NCBI GenBank assembly: GCA_964354365.1
Contig: CAYGZM010000085.1
Span: 1-16,004 of the forward strand
Reading direction: 5' to 3'
Origin: CAYGZM01 sp964354365
Lineage (GTDB): Bacteria; Planctomycetota; Phycisphaerae; Sedimentisphaerales; Anaerobacaceae
DNA: 16,004 nt
Numbering within the stretch: position 1 is the first letter of the stretch; every line of letters begins with the position of its first letter. The notes under the pieces are model-generated. The model was not told where the DNA came from. It worked only from the letters and a program-made list of their open reading frames with translations, and searched no databases. Below, piece by piece: positions 7,519 through 14,086 of the stretch. The translations under genes were made by a program, and so were the position numbers.

Positions 7519-7556
7519 CGCGCAAACAGCTTACTCTGCTTACCAGACCCGAGGTT

Positions 7557-7645
7557 CCCACGTCCCTTCGCTCCTCGCAATGACGCGATGTATGTCGTAT
7601 TCTGGGTGGAATGACGCAACGTTGCGAGGGGTGAGGAGCGTGGGT
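7557..7645. repeat. Imperfect inverted repeat abutting the mntP stop codon
   Basis: CCCACGTCCCTTCGCTCCTCGC (7558-7579, then AATGACG) matches the reverse complement of the stretch 7618-7644, which ends GGAGCGTGGG. The right arm ends one base before the mntP stop. Words such as CTCCTCGCAATGACG are common in dispersed intergenic repeats. As a long hairpin it could also end mntP transcription. Confidence 0.6.
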
Positions 7646-8206
7646 TCAAAGGGTATGCTCGAGGACGATTTTGAGGGCGATAGCGATAAGGGTGATTCCG
7701 CCGAGGGCCTCTATTTTTGATTCGAAGAAGTGGCCGAATTGTTTTCCGATGCAGACGCCAAGGTAGGAGAGGGCGAATGTGACTATGCCTATAATTGTTA
7801 CCGCCAGGGCGATGGATGCTGTAATGAAGGACAGGGTGATGCCGACCGCAAGGGCGTCGATGCTGGTGGCGACGGCGAGGGCGAGCAAGGTCAGGATGTT
7901 GGAAGGGTCGAAGGTCTTTTGAGCAGATTTGATTTTGAAGGATTCGTAGATCATTTTTCCGCCGACGGCGGTGAGGATGGCGAAGGCGATCCAGTGGTCG
8001 TAGTCGGCGATGTGCTCTTTGACGGTCAGGCCGGCGAGCGACCCGATCAGCGGCATTATTGCCTGGAATCCGCCGAAGAACAGGGCGATTCGCAGGGCGT
8101 GCTTTACGTGCAACTGCCTGTAGGCTGAGCCGCTGACGATGGAGACGGCGAAAGCGTCCATTGCAAGTCCGACGGCTATTACGACTATTGTTGCGAGTTC
8201 GGTCAT
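7646..8206 (-). CDS. mntP: MntP (DUF204) manganese efflux pump
   Basis: 186 aa, the normal length of the family, with six predicted membrane segments in two related halves. The hallmark GLAMDAFAVSI (Asp17) in helix 1 and ATSIDALAVGIT (Asp117) in helix 4 are both present, as are FGGFQAIMPLIG (44-55) and a C-terminal GGITLIAIALKIVLEH. These acidic residues line the cation path in the family. MntP exports excess Mn2+ across the inner membrane. The start is supported by GGAG 7 nt upstream. The stop of the metallophosphoesterase gene lies only 24 bp upstream, so the two are probably co-transcribed. I saw no yybP-ykoY manganese riboswitch upstream of the cluster. Confidence 0.95.
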   Translation of the reverse strand: MTELATIVVIAVGLAMDAFAVSIVSGSAYRQLHVKHALRIALFFGGFQAIMPLIGSLAGLTVKEHIADYDHWIAFAILTAVGGKMIYESFKIKSAQKTFDPSNILTLLALAVATSIDALAVGITLSFITASIALAVTIIGIVTFALSYLGVCIGKQFGHFFESKIEALGGITLIAIALKIVLEHTL

Positions 8207-8230
8207 ACGGCGGCTCCAGGGAGTGAGGTG

Positions 8231-9175
8231 CTAATTACTTGCCTCCGGCATAATGTCGAATACTGTGATTTCGGGCCTGGCGCAGAAGCGGACTTGCGGT
8301 GCGGGGAGCGGCTCGATTCCGATTCCGCGATTGACGTAGAGTATCGTGCCGCCGACGGTGTACATTCCGGCCTCGTATTTTTTGCCGAACTTGGAGAGCG
8401 TGATCACTGCGCCGTAGAGCGGCAGGGCGACCTGGCCTCCGTGGGTGTGGCCGCAGAGGTAGAGGTCGAGATTGAGGTCTCCAACGGACTCGATAAGATC
8501 GGAATAGTGATAGAGAAATACGCTGAAATTCTCTTTTGGGACGGGGCGAAGAAGAGTCTTAAAAGCGGATGGATTGTCGCAGCTCAGGCCGGAGATGTAT
8601 ATGGTCTGCCCGTTCTTGGTGATGGGGACGGTTTCTGCGTTAAGCAATTCGAATCCGGTGCCGGAGTACAGATCGAGGTCATTCCGGGAGTGGGTCTCGA
8701 ACTTGCCGCGAACGGCGAGTTTTGCGAGTGAGGCGTTAAGATTCTTGAACGTGTCTTTGAAAAGCGGCAGGGCGCCAACGGTGTTGAGGGCGTCGCCGGT
8801 AAAGACGATGACGTCCGGCTGACACTGATTGATCAGCTCGACGATGCGTTTTTCATTTCGCATTTTCCTGTCGCAGTGGAGGTCGGAGATGTGGACGATG
8901 CGAAAGGTTGTTTGCCTTAGCTTGTCGGTGCGGATGGGGATTGTTGTGACCTGGATCCGGTATGGCTCTACGAAATGGCCGTACAGAAAGCAGATTATTC
9001 CCAAAAGGGCGAGGAAGTGAATGATAAGTGCGCGTCTTTTCAGCATGATGCTGTACTTGGGATTGCCTGTTATCTTGGCGAAAACGAATCTGATGACCAG
9101 CGCCGCTTCGAGCAGATAGACGGTGGCAATGCAAGAGATGAATATCGAGAAGGCGACTATTTCGCTTGTCGGCAT
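8231..9175 (-). CDS. Membrane-anchored metallophosphoesterase with altered GNHD motif
   Basis: 314 aa, with two hydrophobic helices at the N-terminus (about 5-35 and 47-68) followed by a calcineurin-like phosphoesterase domain. Metal-ligand motifs seen are SDLH (97-100), TGDA (126-129), a His in LYHYSD (223) and GHTHGG (242-247). The third motif, normally GNHD or GNHE, reads RGKFE (156-160), so the asparagine metal ligand is a lysine. The domain layout resembles YkuE/YaeI-type enzymes, some of which act on lipid A precursors or other phosphodiesters. The substrate here is unknown. The start at 9175 lies 6 bp after the stop of the DUF1638 gene, and mntP follows by 24 bp, making a likely three-gene operon. 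If the lysine is real, activity may be changed or lost. Confidence 0.88.
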   Translation of the reverse strand: MPTSEIVAFSIFISCIATVYLLEAALVIRFVFAKITGNPKYSIMLKRRALIIHFLALLGIICFLYGHFVEPYRIQVTTIPIRTDKLRQTTFRIVHISDLHCDRKMRNEKRIVELINQCQPDVIVFTGDALNTVGALPLFKDTFKNLNASLAKLAVRGKFETHSRNDLDLYSGTGFELLNAETVPITKNGQTIYISGLSCDNPSAFKTLLRPVPKENFSVFLYHYSDLIESVGDLNLDLYLCGHTHGGQVALPLYGAVITLSKFGKKYEAGMYTVGGTILYVNRGIGIEPLPAPQVRFCARPEITVFDIMPEASN

Positions 9176-9181
9176 AGTTTG

Positions 9182-9916
9182 TCACTCGGCCCTTATTATA
9201 CCTTCGTTTGTCAGGTCTTCGTTGATTTTGCAGCCGGGCTTGACGATGAGGAGCTCGTCATCGCTCCATTCGCCGTCAACCATTCGCTGCATCAGGCCGG
9301 CGTCGCCTCTTAATTCGTCGTAGTCCCAGTTGAGGAATTCGGCGCAGGCCCTGGTGTATTGCCTGTAGGGTTCGGAGTCGGCCAGGCCCCAGTCGATGTA
9401 CGTCGCCCAGTTGTATTCCTTTATCCAGGTCTGCTCGACTTCCATCAGGTATTTGGCGTTGTCGTCGCCGTATTTCTGCTTGTACTCTTCGAGGAGTCTC
9501 TCGTAGCGTTCTTTGGATGGCTGTTTGCCGGACTCGATCCAGCCGGGGCTGTACCAATAGACGCCGCGGTGGGAGTCGAAGTATTCCTTGTATTTTTCCT
9601 TTGAGCCGAGCAGTAGTGTTATGCAGTCGTGGCCGCGCGGGACGACGATTGGTATTTTGGCGGAGAGGCCGACAATTCCGTTACTGCACAGGCCGTAGCC
9701 GAGAAGCGTGGCGTCGTACGCCCGGCCCTGGATGTCTATCGTGGTTTCGAGGGCCTTTTGGACCTCGGTGCGAAGGCGGTCGGGCTGGTCGTGGAGGCCC
9801 TGCTCCATCAGGACGACATCGACGAGATTCTTCGAGCGGGCGGAGCAGAAGTACGCCTCTCTTTGCATTACCTTACAGACTATGAATTGAAGTCTCACGG
9901 GATTTTCGTTTTGCAT
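9182..9916 (-). CDS. DUF1638 domain protein
   Basis: 244 aa, soluble, no signal peptide. Family signatures are LLGYGLCSNG (71-80) and VPRGHDCITLLLGS (92-105). Cys14, Cys24, Cys77 and Cys98 could make up a metal or cofactor site. The C-terminal half is acidic and rich in aromatic residues. DUF1638 proteins occur in methanogens and anaerobes, often near corrinoid or methyltransferase genes, but no such gene is visible here and the reaction is unknown. It is the first gene of the cluster with the metallophosphoesterase and mntP. The ATG at 9916 has no strong Shine-Dalgarno sequence (GAAAATAGTCA precedes it), so the start is moderately sure. Confidence 0.82.
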   Translation of the reverse strand: MQNENPVRLQFIVCKVMQREAYFCSARSKNLVDVVLMEQGLHDQPDRLRTEVQKALETTIDIQGRAYDATLLGYGLCSNGIVGLSAKIPIVVPRGHDCITLLLGSKEKYKEYFDSHRGVYWYSPGWIESGKQPSKERYERLLEEYKQKYGDDNAKYLMEVEQTWIKEYNWATYIDWGLADSEPYRQYTRACAEFLNWDYDELRGDAGLMQRMVDGEWSDDELLIVKPGCKINEDLTNEGIIRAE

Positions 9917-10040
9917 TGACTATTTTCGGTTTTGCCCTCGATGGGCACTGAGTCGCACGAGCGGTACAGAGTTGATTTGTAGGCGCACGTGCGAGAATGG
10001 TAACTCAAAGTTGTGAGGAATCCAATTAGAAAATCGCCCG

Positions 10041-10865
10041 TCAGGGTTTGCAGAGTTTGCAGGGTCTCTTGCCGGCGTTTATCGCTTCGTCCCGGGTCTT
10101 GTAGCCTACGAGATTGTCGGGCGAGATTCTCTTGACGGAGCTGCAGCCGGGCAGGTGGAAGGCCGTGCTGTTTTTCGAGGCGACGTAGTGGTATTCGGCT
10201 GTTGTTATCGTTGGTGTTGGGTCGGCTGCGGTTTTGGCGGGCGACGTGTGCGCTGCTGAAGACGGGAAATGTTCTGCTGATTCGTCGGCGTCTTTGCGAG
10301 CCTTGAGAAATGCCTGGACTTGCCCGGCGACGGCGGCGGCAACCACCGAGTGCAACGTCTCGCCGGAAGTCAGGCCGAGTGCAGGTTGCGTTTTCCAGAC
10401 GGGCGCTTTGAGTGTGATGTTGTCGCGGCCCTGCAGGACGACGGCGCGAGCCAGCGATGTCTGGAGACAGAAAACGGTCTGGTCGGATTGGCCCGGTCGA
10501 ATCAACGTGATTTCGACGGCCAGCTCGGGCACTTCAGCCCTTCTTAACGTCAAGTTGCGGATGCTATTTGGGTCAATTCTCCTTCTGAGGACTTTCATCA
10601 TCCGGGATTGCAGGGGGCCAAGGTCGCTCTTGAGGACCTTGATGTCTGCTTCGACCAGGTGATTTGTTATCGATTGCTCGATGTCGCAGGGGTCGAGTTG
10701 TGGCGTGGTCGTTTGTCGAATATCAACTACGACGTAGAGACGGTCGATTCCAGATAAGGCGAGATCGCCGGCGCCACGAAAGGACGGCTGGGATTGAGCT
10801 GAGGCCGGTGGTGTTAGAGTGACGACGAGGGCTGCAACGGTTAGGATGAGCGCATGTGTTTTCAT
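10041..10865 (-). CDS. Secreted protein with C-terminal Ada-like zinc-ribbon domain
   Basis: 274 aa from the ATG at 10865, chosen because GGAGAGGA lies just upstream and because it opens with a clean signal peptide (MKTHALILTVAALVV..., likely cut after ASA, residue 23). A longer in-frame start at 11042 would bury this signal. The middle (about 25-200) is not recognised. It holds a VVVDIRQ strand, an alternating beta-like pattern and a segment rich in A, T and S. The C-terminal 50 residues read YHYVASKNSTAFHLPGC...GYKTRDEAINAGKRPCKLC. This is the pattern of Ada-type metal-binding or nuclease-tail domains, with His237, Cys241, Cys269 and Cys272 as likely zinc ligands. It is probably exported and binds metal. 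No function is assigned. Confidence 0.78.
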   Translation of the reverse strand: MKTHALILTVAALVVTLTPPASAQSQPSFRGAGDLALSGIDRLYVVVDIRQTTTPQLDPCDIEQSITNHLVEADIKVLKSDLGPLQSRMMKVLRRRIDPNSIRNLTLRRAEVPELAVEITLIRPGQSDQTVFCLQTSLARAVVLQGRDNITLKAPVWKTQPALGLTSGETLHSVVAAAVAGQVQAFLKARKDADESAEHFPSSAAHTSPAKTAADPTPTITTAEYHYVASKNSTAFHLPGCSSVKRISPDNLVGYKTRDEAINAGKRPCKLCKP

Positions 10866-10928
10866 CGATTTCCTCTCCGGATTGAATTCAGTTTGTGTTC
10901 GTGCGGCTTTTTGGAAGAGAAGTTGAAA

Positions 10929-11010
10929 CCCCACCTGAAACGTGGGGCCAAATATAAGTTCCTGCCTCTGCCTTCGCAGGGGTGACAACCTTTGGCAGGA
11001 ATGACGAGAG
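10929..11010. repeat. Hairpin plus dispersed-repeat-like phrase between two genes
   Basis: CCCCAC (10929-10934) pairs with GTGGGG (10942-10947). The next 50 bp carry CTTCGCAGGGGTGACAA and GGCAGGAATGACGA, which recall the CGCAATGACG phrase near 7577 and other dispersed repeats. It fills most of the gap between the TIM-barrel stop and the secreted-protein start, so it may also end transcription of the former. Confidence 0.45.
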
Positions 11011-11048
11011 TGATGACTTGGAGTGTATGATTGTGGGGCCATATTCTC

Positions 11049-11996
11049 TCAACCGCTGTTTATCGCCTTGTTCACGGCGGTTTTCATTTTTTCCAGGCCG
11101 GTCTTGGCCACTTCGAGCGCAGCGAGCTTATAGTAGTTAGGGTTGAACAGCTCGATTGAGAGGATGGCGCGGCTGTTGTTTGCGTGGAGGTCGGCGATTA
11201 TCCGGTCCAGCGGTGCGATGCCGTCACCGGGATAGACGCGGTCGCTGTCTCTTATTACGCCTCGGGGCGGATTGGCGGGGTAGTCGTTCAGGTGGAACAC
11301 CTGTATGGCCTGCGCGCTTAGCTGTTTTAGTCCGTGGAAGTCGGAGCCGCCGTTATAGATGTGAAATACGTCGGGCAGCAGGCAGGCCTTTGGATGGCCG
11401 GCCTCGATTACGACGTACATCGCCTGCCCTATGCGGTGCAGGTTCTTGGAAGAGCCCCAAATCTCGATCTGCGGGACGACGCCGAATTGGTCGCCGAGCT
11501 CGAGCAGGGCGCGGTAGCGTTCGGCGGCCTTGTCGAGGTCGAGTCCTGGCTCGCGGGTAGCGCCTGCGGGCGGGGCGGCGATGCGCTTTGCGCCGATCTG
11601 GGCGAGGAGGTCCATTTCGCGCTTGGCCTGCTCGAAGCCTTTGGCTCGCTGGGCGTCGTCGTCAACGATCCACTGGAAGAAGGAGATTGCGCTTTCGACG
11701 GTTATGCCGAGGTCTTCGATGCGTTTTCGCAGGTCTTTTGGCGAGCCGCCGGACTCCTTGTACCTGTTGACCCCGTCAACCCAGGGTTCGATGGAGTCGT
11801 AGCCGGCCTTCGCGGCGATTTCGATTTCTTCGTTGAAGGGCAGCTTTTGCCCGCGAATAGTGCCGGTGTTGAGGCAGTAGGTAAAACCAGCCGTGCGCTT
11901 TGGGGTGTTCCCGGCGGCGCTTGGAAGGGCGGCTGCGCCGATAGCAGCGCCGGCAGCGGTCAGTAAGCGACGTCGAGAAAGATGAGTTGTGTGCAT
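11049..11996 (-). CDS. Tat-exported sugar phosphate isomerase/epimerase-like TIM-barrel protein
   Basis: 315 aa with a twin-arginine signal (SRRRLLTAAG, then a hydrophobic Ala/Gly run ending near residue 29), so export in folded form is expected. The rest is an AP endonuclease family 2/xylose isomerase-like barrel with the usual metal ligands in place: Glu178 (QIEIWG), Asp209 and His212 (PDVFH), His235 (VFHLND) and Glu282 (SIELFN). These proteins isomerise or epimerise sugars with Mn2+, Mg2+ or Zn2+, and Tat-exported forms are plentiful in planctomycetes. AGGAG sits 6 nt before the ATG. The substrate is not known. It lies 72 bp downstream of the DUF1805 gene on the same strand. Confidence 0.92.
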   Translation of the reverse strand: MHTTHLSRRRLLTAAGAAIGAAALPSAAGNTPKRTAGFTYCLNTGTIRGQKLPFNEEIEIAAKAGYDSIEPWVDGVNRYKESGGSPKDLRKRIEDLGITVESAISFFQWIVDDDAQRAKGFEQAKREMDLLAQIGAKRIAAPPAGATREPGLDLDKAAERYRALLELGDQFGVVPQIEIWGSSKNLHRIGQAMYVVIEAGHPKACLLPDVFHIYNGGSDFHGLKQLSAQAIQVFHLNDYPANPPRGVIRDSDRVYPGDGIAPLDRIIADLHANNSRAILSIELFNPNYYKLAALEVAKTGLEKMKTAVNKAINSG

Positions 11997-12019
11997 ACCT
12001 GTCTCCTGTTGTGTTGAAT

Positions 12020-12036
12020 GCAGCCGTGCCGGCTGC
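12020..12036. repeat. 6-bp hairpin GCAGCC/GGCTGC in the gap between two minus-strand genes
   Basis: GCAGCC (12020-12025) pairs with GGCTGC (12031-12036). The sequence GCCGTGCCGGC...CTAAAC is shared with 645-664, which suggests a dispersed repeat rather than a gene-specific terminator. Confidence 0.45.
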
Positions 12037-12068
12037 AGCTAAACAATTTTGTATTGGTCCACCCAGGC

Positions 12069-12377
12069 TCAGGCGATAAGGGCGAAGGCTTCTGTGACGG
12101 GCATTCCTTCAGTTATGCCGAGGGCCTTTGCTTTTCCGTTCGCCTTTGTGACCTTTCGATTTGGAAAACGCTCGAGAGTTCCTATTGGGTTGTCCGGCGT
12201 GCTTTCTATGATTGCCGCAGCGACGCCGTAACGCTGGCACGCCTCGACGTCAATGGCGGGGCAGGCCAAGAAGCCTTTGGATCCTGCTGCAAGCAGGATG
12301 TTGAATCCGGGCCATTTGGTCTGGACGCCCTCGACCGGTCCGTTGGGCGTCTGAAAAGTTCTTGTATGAATCTCCAT
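12069..12377 (-). CDS. DUF1805 (YunC-like) protein
   Basis: 102 aa from the ATG at 12377. A TTG 9 nt further upstream is open too, but GGGAGA lies about 10 nt before the ATG and would overlap the TTG. The central GFLACPAIDVEACQRYGVAAAII and the tail GKAKALGITEGMPVTEAFALI match the pattern of the small DUF1805/YunC family, whose biochemical role is unknown. There is no signal peptide or membrane segment. The gene starts 39 bp after the phosphomannomutase stop, so the two are probably co-transcribed. Family call is from the pattern alone. Confidence 0.75.
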   Translation of the reverse strand: MEIHTRTFQTPNGPVEGVQTKWPGFNILLAAGSKGFLACPAIDVEACQRYGVAAAIIESTPDNPIGTLERFPNRKVTKANGKAKALGITEGMPVTEAFALIA

Positions 12378-12416
12378 AACCTGCAATCTCCCTATGTTTC
12401 GCCGGTAAGGCGAGCA

Positions 12417-13793
12417 TCAATGTGCGACCGGCTTGCCGAGCAGCTTTCCGATCTCGGCGAGCCTTTCCTCGAGCATCGGCTTTGTTTTGGCCTCGACGTT
12501 GAGGCGGAGCAGCGGCTCGGTGTTGCTCGGTCGGCAGTTGAACCACCAGTCCTTGTAGCCGACGGTGACTCCGTCGAGCTGGTCGATCTGCCCGTCGCAG
12601 TACATTCTTGCAAGCTCCTCCATCTTGGTCTGCTTGTCTTCGACCTCGAAGTTGATTTCTCCGCTGGCGTGGTATCTTCGCAGCGGTTCGATCAGATCGC
12701 TCACGGGCGTCTTTGCGGCGGCGACGATATTCAATATATGCGCCAGTGTAATGAGTCCGGAATCGGTGCAGTAGTTATCGCGGTAATAGAAATGGCCTGA
12801 GAGCTCGCCGCCGAAGACGGCGTGGGAATCGCGCATGGCCTTTTTCATATAGGCGTGTCCGACGCGCTCTCTGCGCGGAGTGCCGCCATACTTGATAATC
12901 TCCTCGGAGACGACCCGGCTGCTGCGGAGGTCATAGACGACGGTCGATTTGGGCGTCTTCTCGAGGAAGTAGGGGACCATCAGGGCGGTCATAAGGTCGC
13001 AGGTTACAGTATCGCCCTTTTCATCGACCATCATCAGTCTGTCGGCGTCGCCGTCGAAGCAGAATCCGAAGTGGCAGTTGTTTTCTCGGACGGCTTCTTT
13101 CACATCGGCGAGGTTCTTTTCGACTAAGGGGTTAGGCTCGTGCTTGAACTTGCCCTTGTGCTCGAAGTTGATTGGGATGATTTTTACGGGCAGGCCGCTG
13201 AAGACGGCGGGGACCATTTTGCCGGCCATGCCGTTCGAGGCGTCAATGGCGATTTTGAGCTTTGCCTTGCTCGGCCGCAAAAATTTGAGGATGTGGTTTT
13301 TGTATTCTGCCGTGAGGTCGCGCTTCTCGACTGCGCCGGCGCCTTTGCCTTTTGTGTGAGGCATCGCCATAGCGATATGCTGAATGTCCTTCAGGCCGGT
13401 GTCCGCTCCGACGGGCTTTGCCTGGATGCCGGAGATCTTGAACCCGTTGTACTTCGCGGGATTGTGCGACGCGGTTACCTGGACGCCGCCGCAGGTCCCG
13501 AGGTGGTTGACCGCAAAGTACATTTGCGGCGTGTCGATCATACCTATGTCGATGACGTTCGCCCCGGTTGCGTTCATTCCTTTGATGATGGCTTTGGCGA
13601 GGGCTTCGCTGTGCGTTCTCATATCGCGCCCGACGCAGAGTGACTGTGCGTTGGCCTGGCCCCGGTCGTAGCCGGTGAGCAGTGAGCGGAGAAACTGGGC
13701 CGTGGCGCTGCCGATTTTCCAGGCGTCTTCCTCATTGATCTGGTCGGGGTAGATGCCCCTGATGTCGTAGGCCTTGAAGATTGCGGGATCCAT
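12417..13793 (-). CDS. manB: Phosphomannomutase/phosphoglucomutase
   Basis: 458 aa, normal for the alpha-D-phosphohexomutase superfamily. It interconverts mannose-6-P/mannose-1-P or glucose-6-P/glucose-1-P in the cytoplasm, feeding nucleotide-sugar synthesis for lipopolysaccharide and exopolysaccharide. All four active-site loops are seen: phosphoserine TASHNP (Ser109), metal-binding DGDADR (247-252), sugar-binding GGELSGH (328-334) and phosphate-binding RPSNTEP (421-427). The N-terminal FKAYDIRG motif is typical. I chose the ATG at 13793 because GGGAG is 7 nt upstream; the in-frame ATGs at 13823 and 13814 lie before that site and add a non-conserved tail. DUF1805 follows closely. Whether mannose or glucose phosphate is preferred cannot be read from the sequence. 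Confidence 0.95.
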   Translation of the reverse strand: MDPAIFKAYDIRGIYPDQINEEDAWKIGSATAQFLRSLLTGYDRGQANAQSLCVGRDMRTHSEALAKAIIKGMNATGANVIDIGMIDTPQMYFAVNHLGTCGGVQVTASHNPAKYNGFKISGIQAKPVGADTGLKDIQHIAMAMPHTKGKGAGAVEKRDLTAEYKNHILKFLRPSKAKLKIAIDASNGMAGKMVPAVFSGLPVKIIPINFEHKGKFKHEPNPLVEKNLADVKEAVRENNCHFGFCFDGDADRLMMVDEKGDTVTCDLMTALMVPYFLEKTPKSTVVYDLRSSRVVSEEIIKYGGTPRRERVGHAYMKKAMRDSHAVFGGELSGHFYYRDNYCTDSGLITLAHILNIVAAAKTPVSDLIEPLRRYHASGEINFEVEDKQTKMEELARMYCDGQIDQLDGVTVGYKDWWFNCRPSNTEPLLRLNVEAKTKPMLEERLAEIGKLLGKPVAH

Positions 13794-13968
13794 TCGCAGA
13801 CTCCCTTGATTCATTTGCGACAAATCTCAGCTTTTTCGGCCCGCTGAGCATAGAGCTTTTTAATGACGATATCGCGGCTACTATATATTCGCGCAGGCGG
13901 GATGTCAAGAATCAATGACCGTGTGCGATTGCGGTTTGCGCCCCTCCTTACGCTCGGTTCTATGAGTT

Positions 13969-14086
13969 CTGCAAAATTGCAGGTAATCAACAAACGATTT
14001 TTTCTTTTGTAGGGTGGGGCTTGCCCCACCGAACTGCTCGGCTGAAGTGGTGGGCTGAAGCCCACCCTACGCCTGCAATTTTGCAG
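13969..14086. repeat. MITE-like 118-bp element with nested inverted repeats, overlapping the acr3 3' end
   Basis: The outer arms CTGCAAAATTGCAGG (13969-13983) and CCTGCAATTTTGCAG (14072-14086) are exact 15-bp inverted repeats. Inside, GTAGGGTGGGGCTTGCCCCACC (14009-14030) and GGTGGGCTGAAGCCCACCCTAC (14049-14070) pair again, and each is itself a hairpin. It could fold as a cruciform or act as a terminator for the exporter gene. Phrases of the GTAGGGTGGG...CCCACC kind are common dispersed repeats. Confidence 0.85.

Larger units (their letters stand above)
6070..7645. other. 1.6-kb gene-free repeat-rich region downstream of the helicase
   Basis: No open frame here shows a recognisable protein or a good ribosome-binding site. 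The stretch 6070-6460 has no clear structure, and 6461-7645 is a patchwork of short repeats listed separately. Several phrases (for example around 6408-6425, 6900-6920, 7050-7085 and 7105-7140, variants of TCTGTGAAATCTGTGG and CTCTGTGTCCTCTGT) resemble intergenic repeats I associate with planctomycete and other environmental genomes. That resemblance is from memory and unverified. Confidence 0.7.

Noticed and set aside
3544..7645. A complete Hachiman or other two-gene defence system
   Set aside because: No second protein gene is found on either side of the helicase in the non-coding flanks.
7385..7720. 111-codon plus-strand frame starting at 7385
   Set aside because: It translates dispersed repeat text and runs into the opposite strand of mntP; no Shine-Dalgarno sequence.
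9917..10040. Manganese riboswitch or tRNA in the gap upstream of the DUF1638-mntP cluster
   Set aside because: I could find no cloverleaf and no yybP-ykoY consensus there.
12018..12800. 260-codon plus-strand open frame
   Set aside because: It lies opposite the DUF1805 and phosphomannomutase genes, whose family motifs are clear; it is a shadow of high-GC coding DNA.
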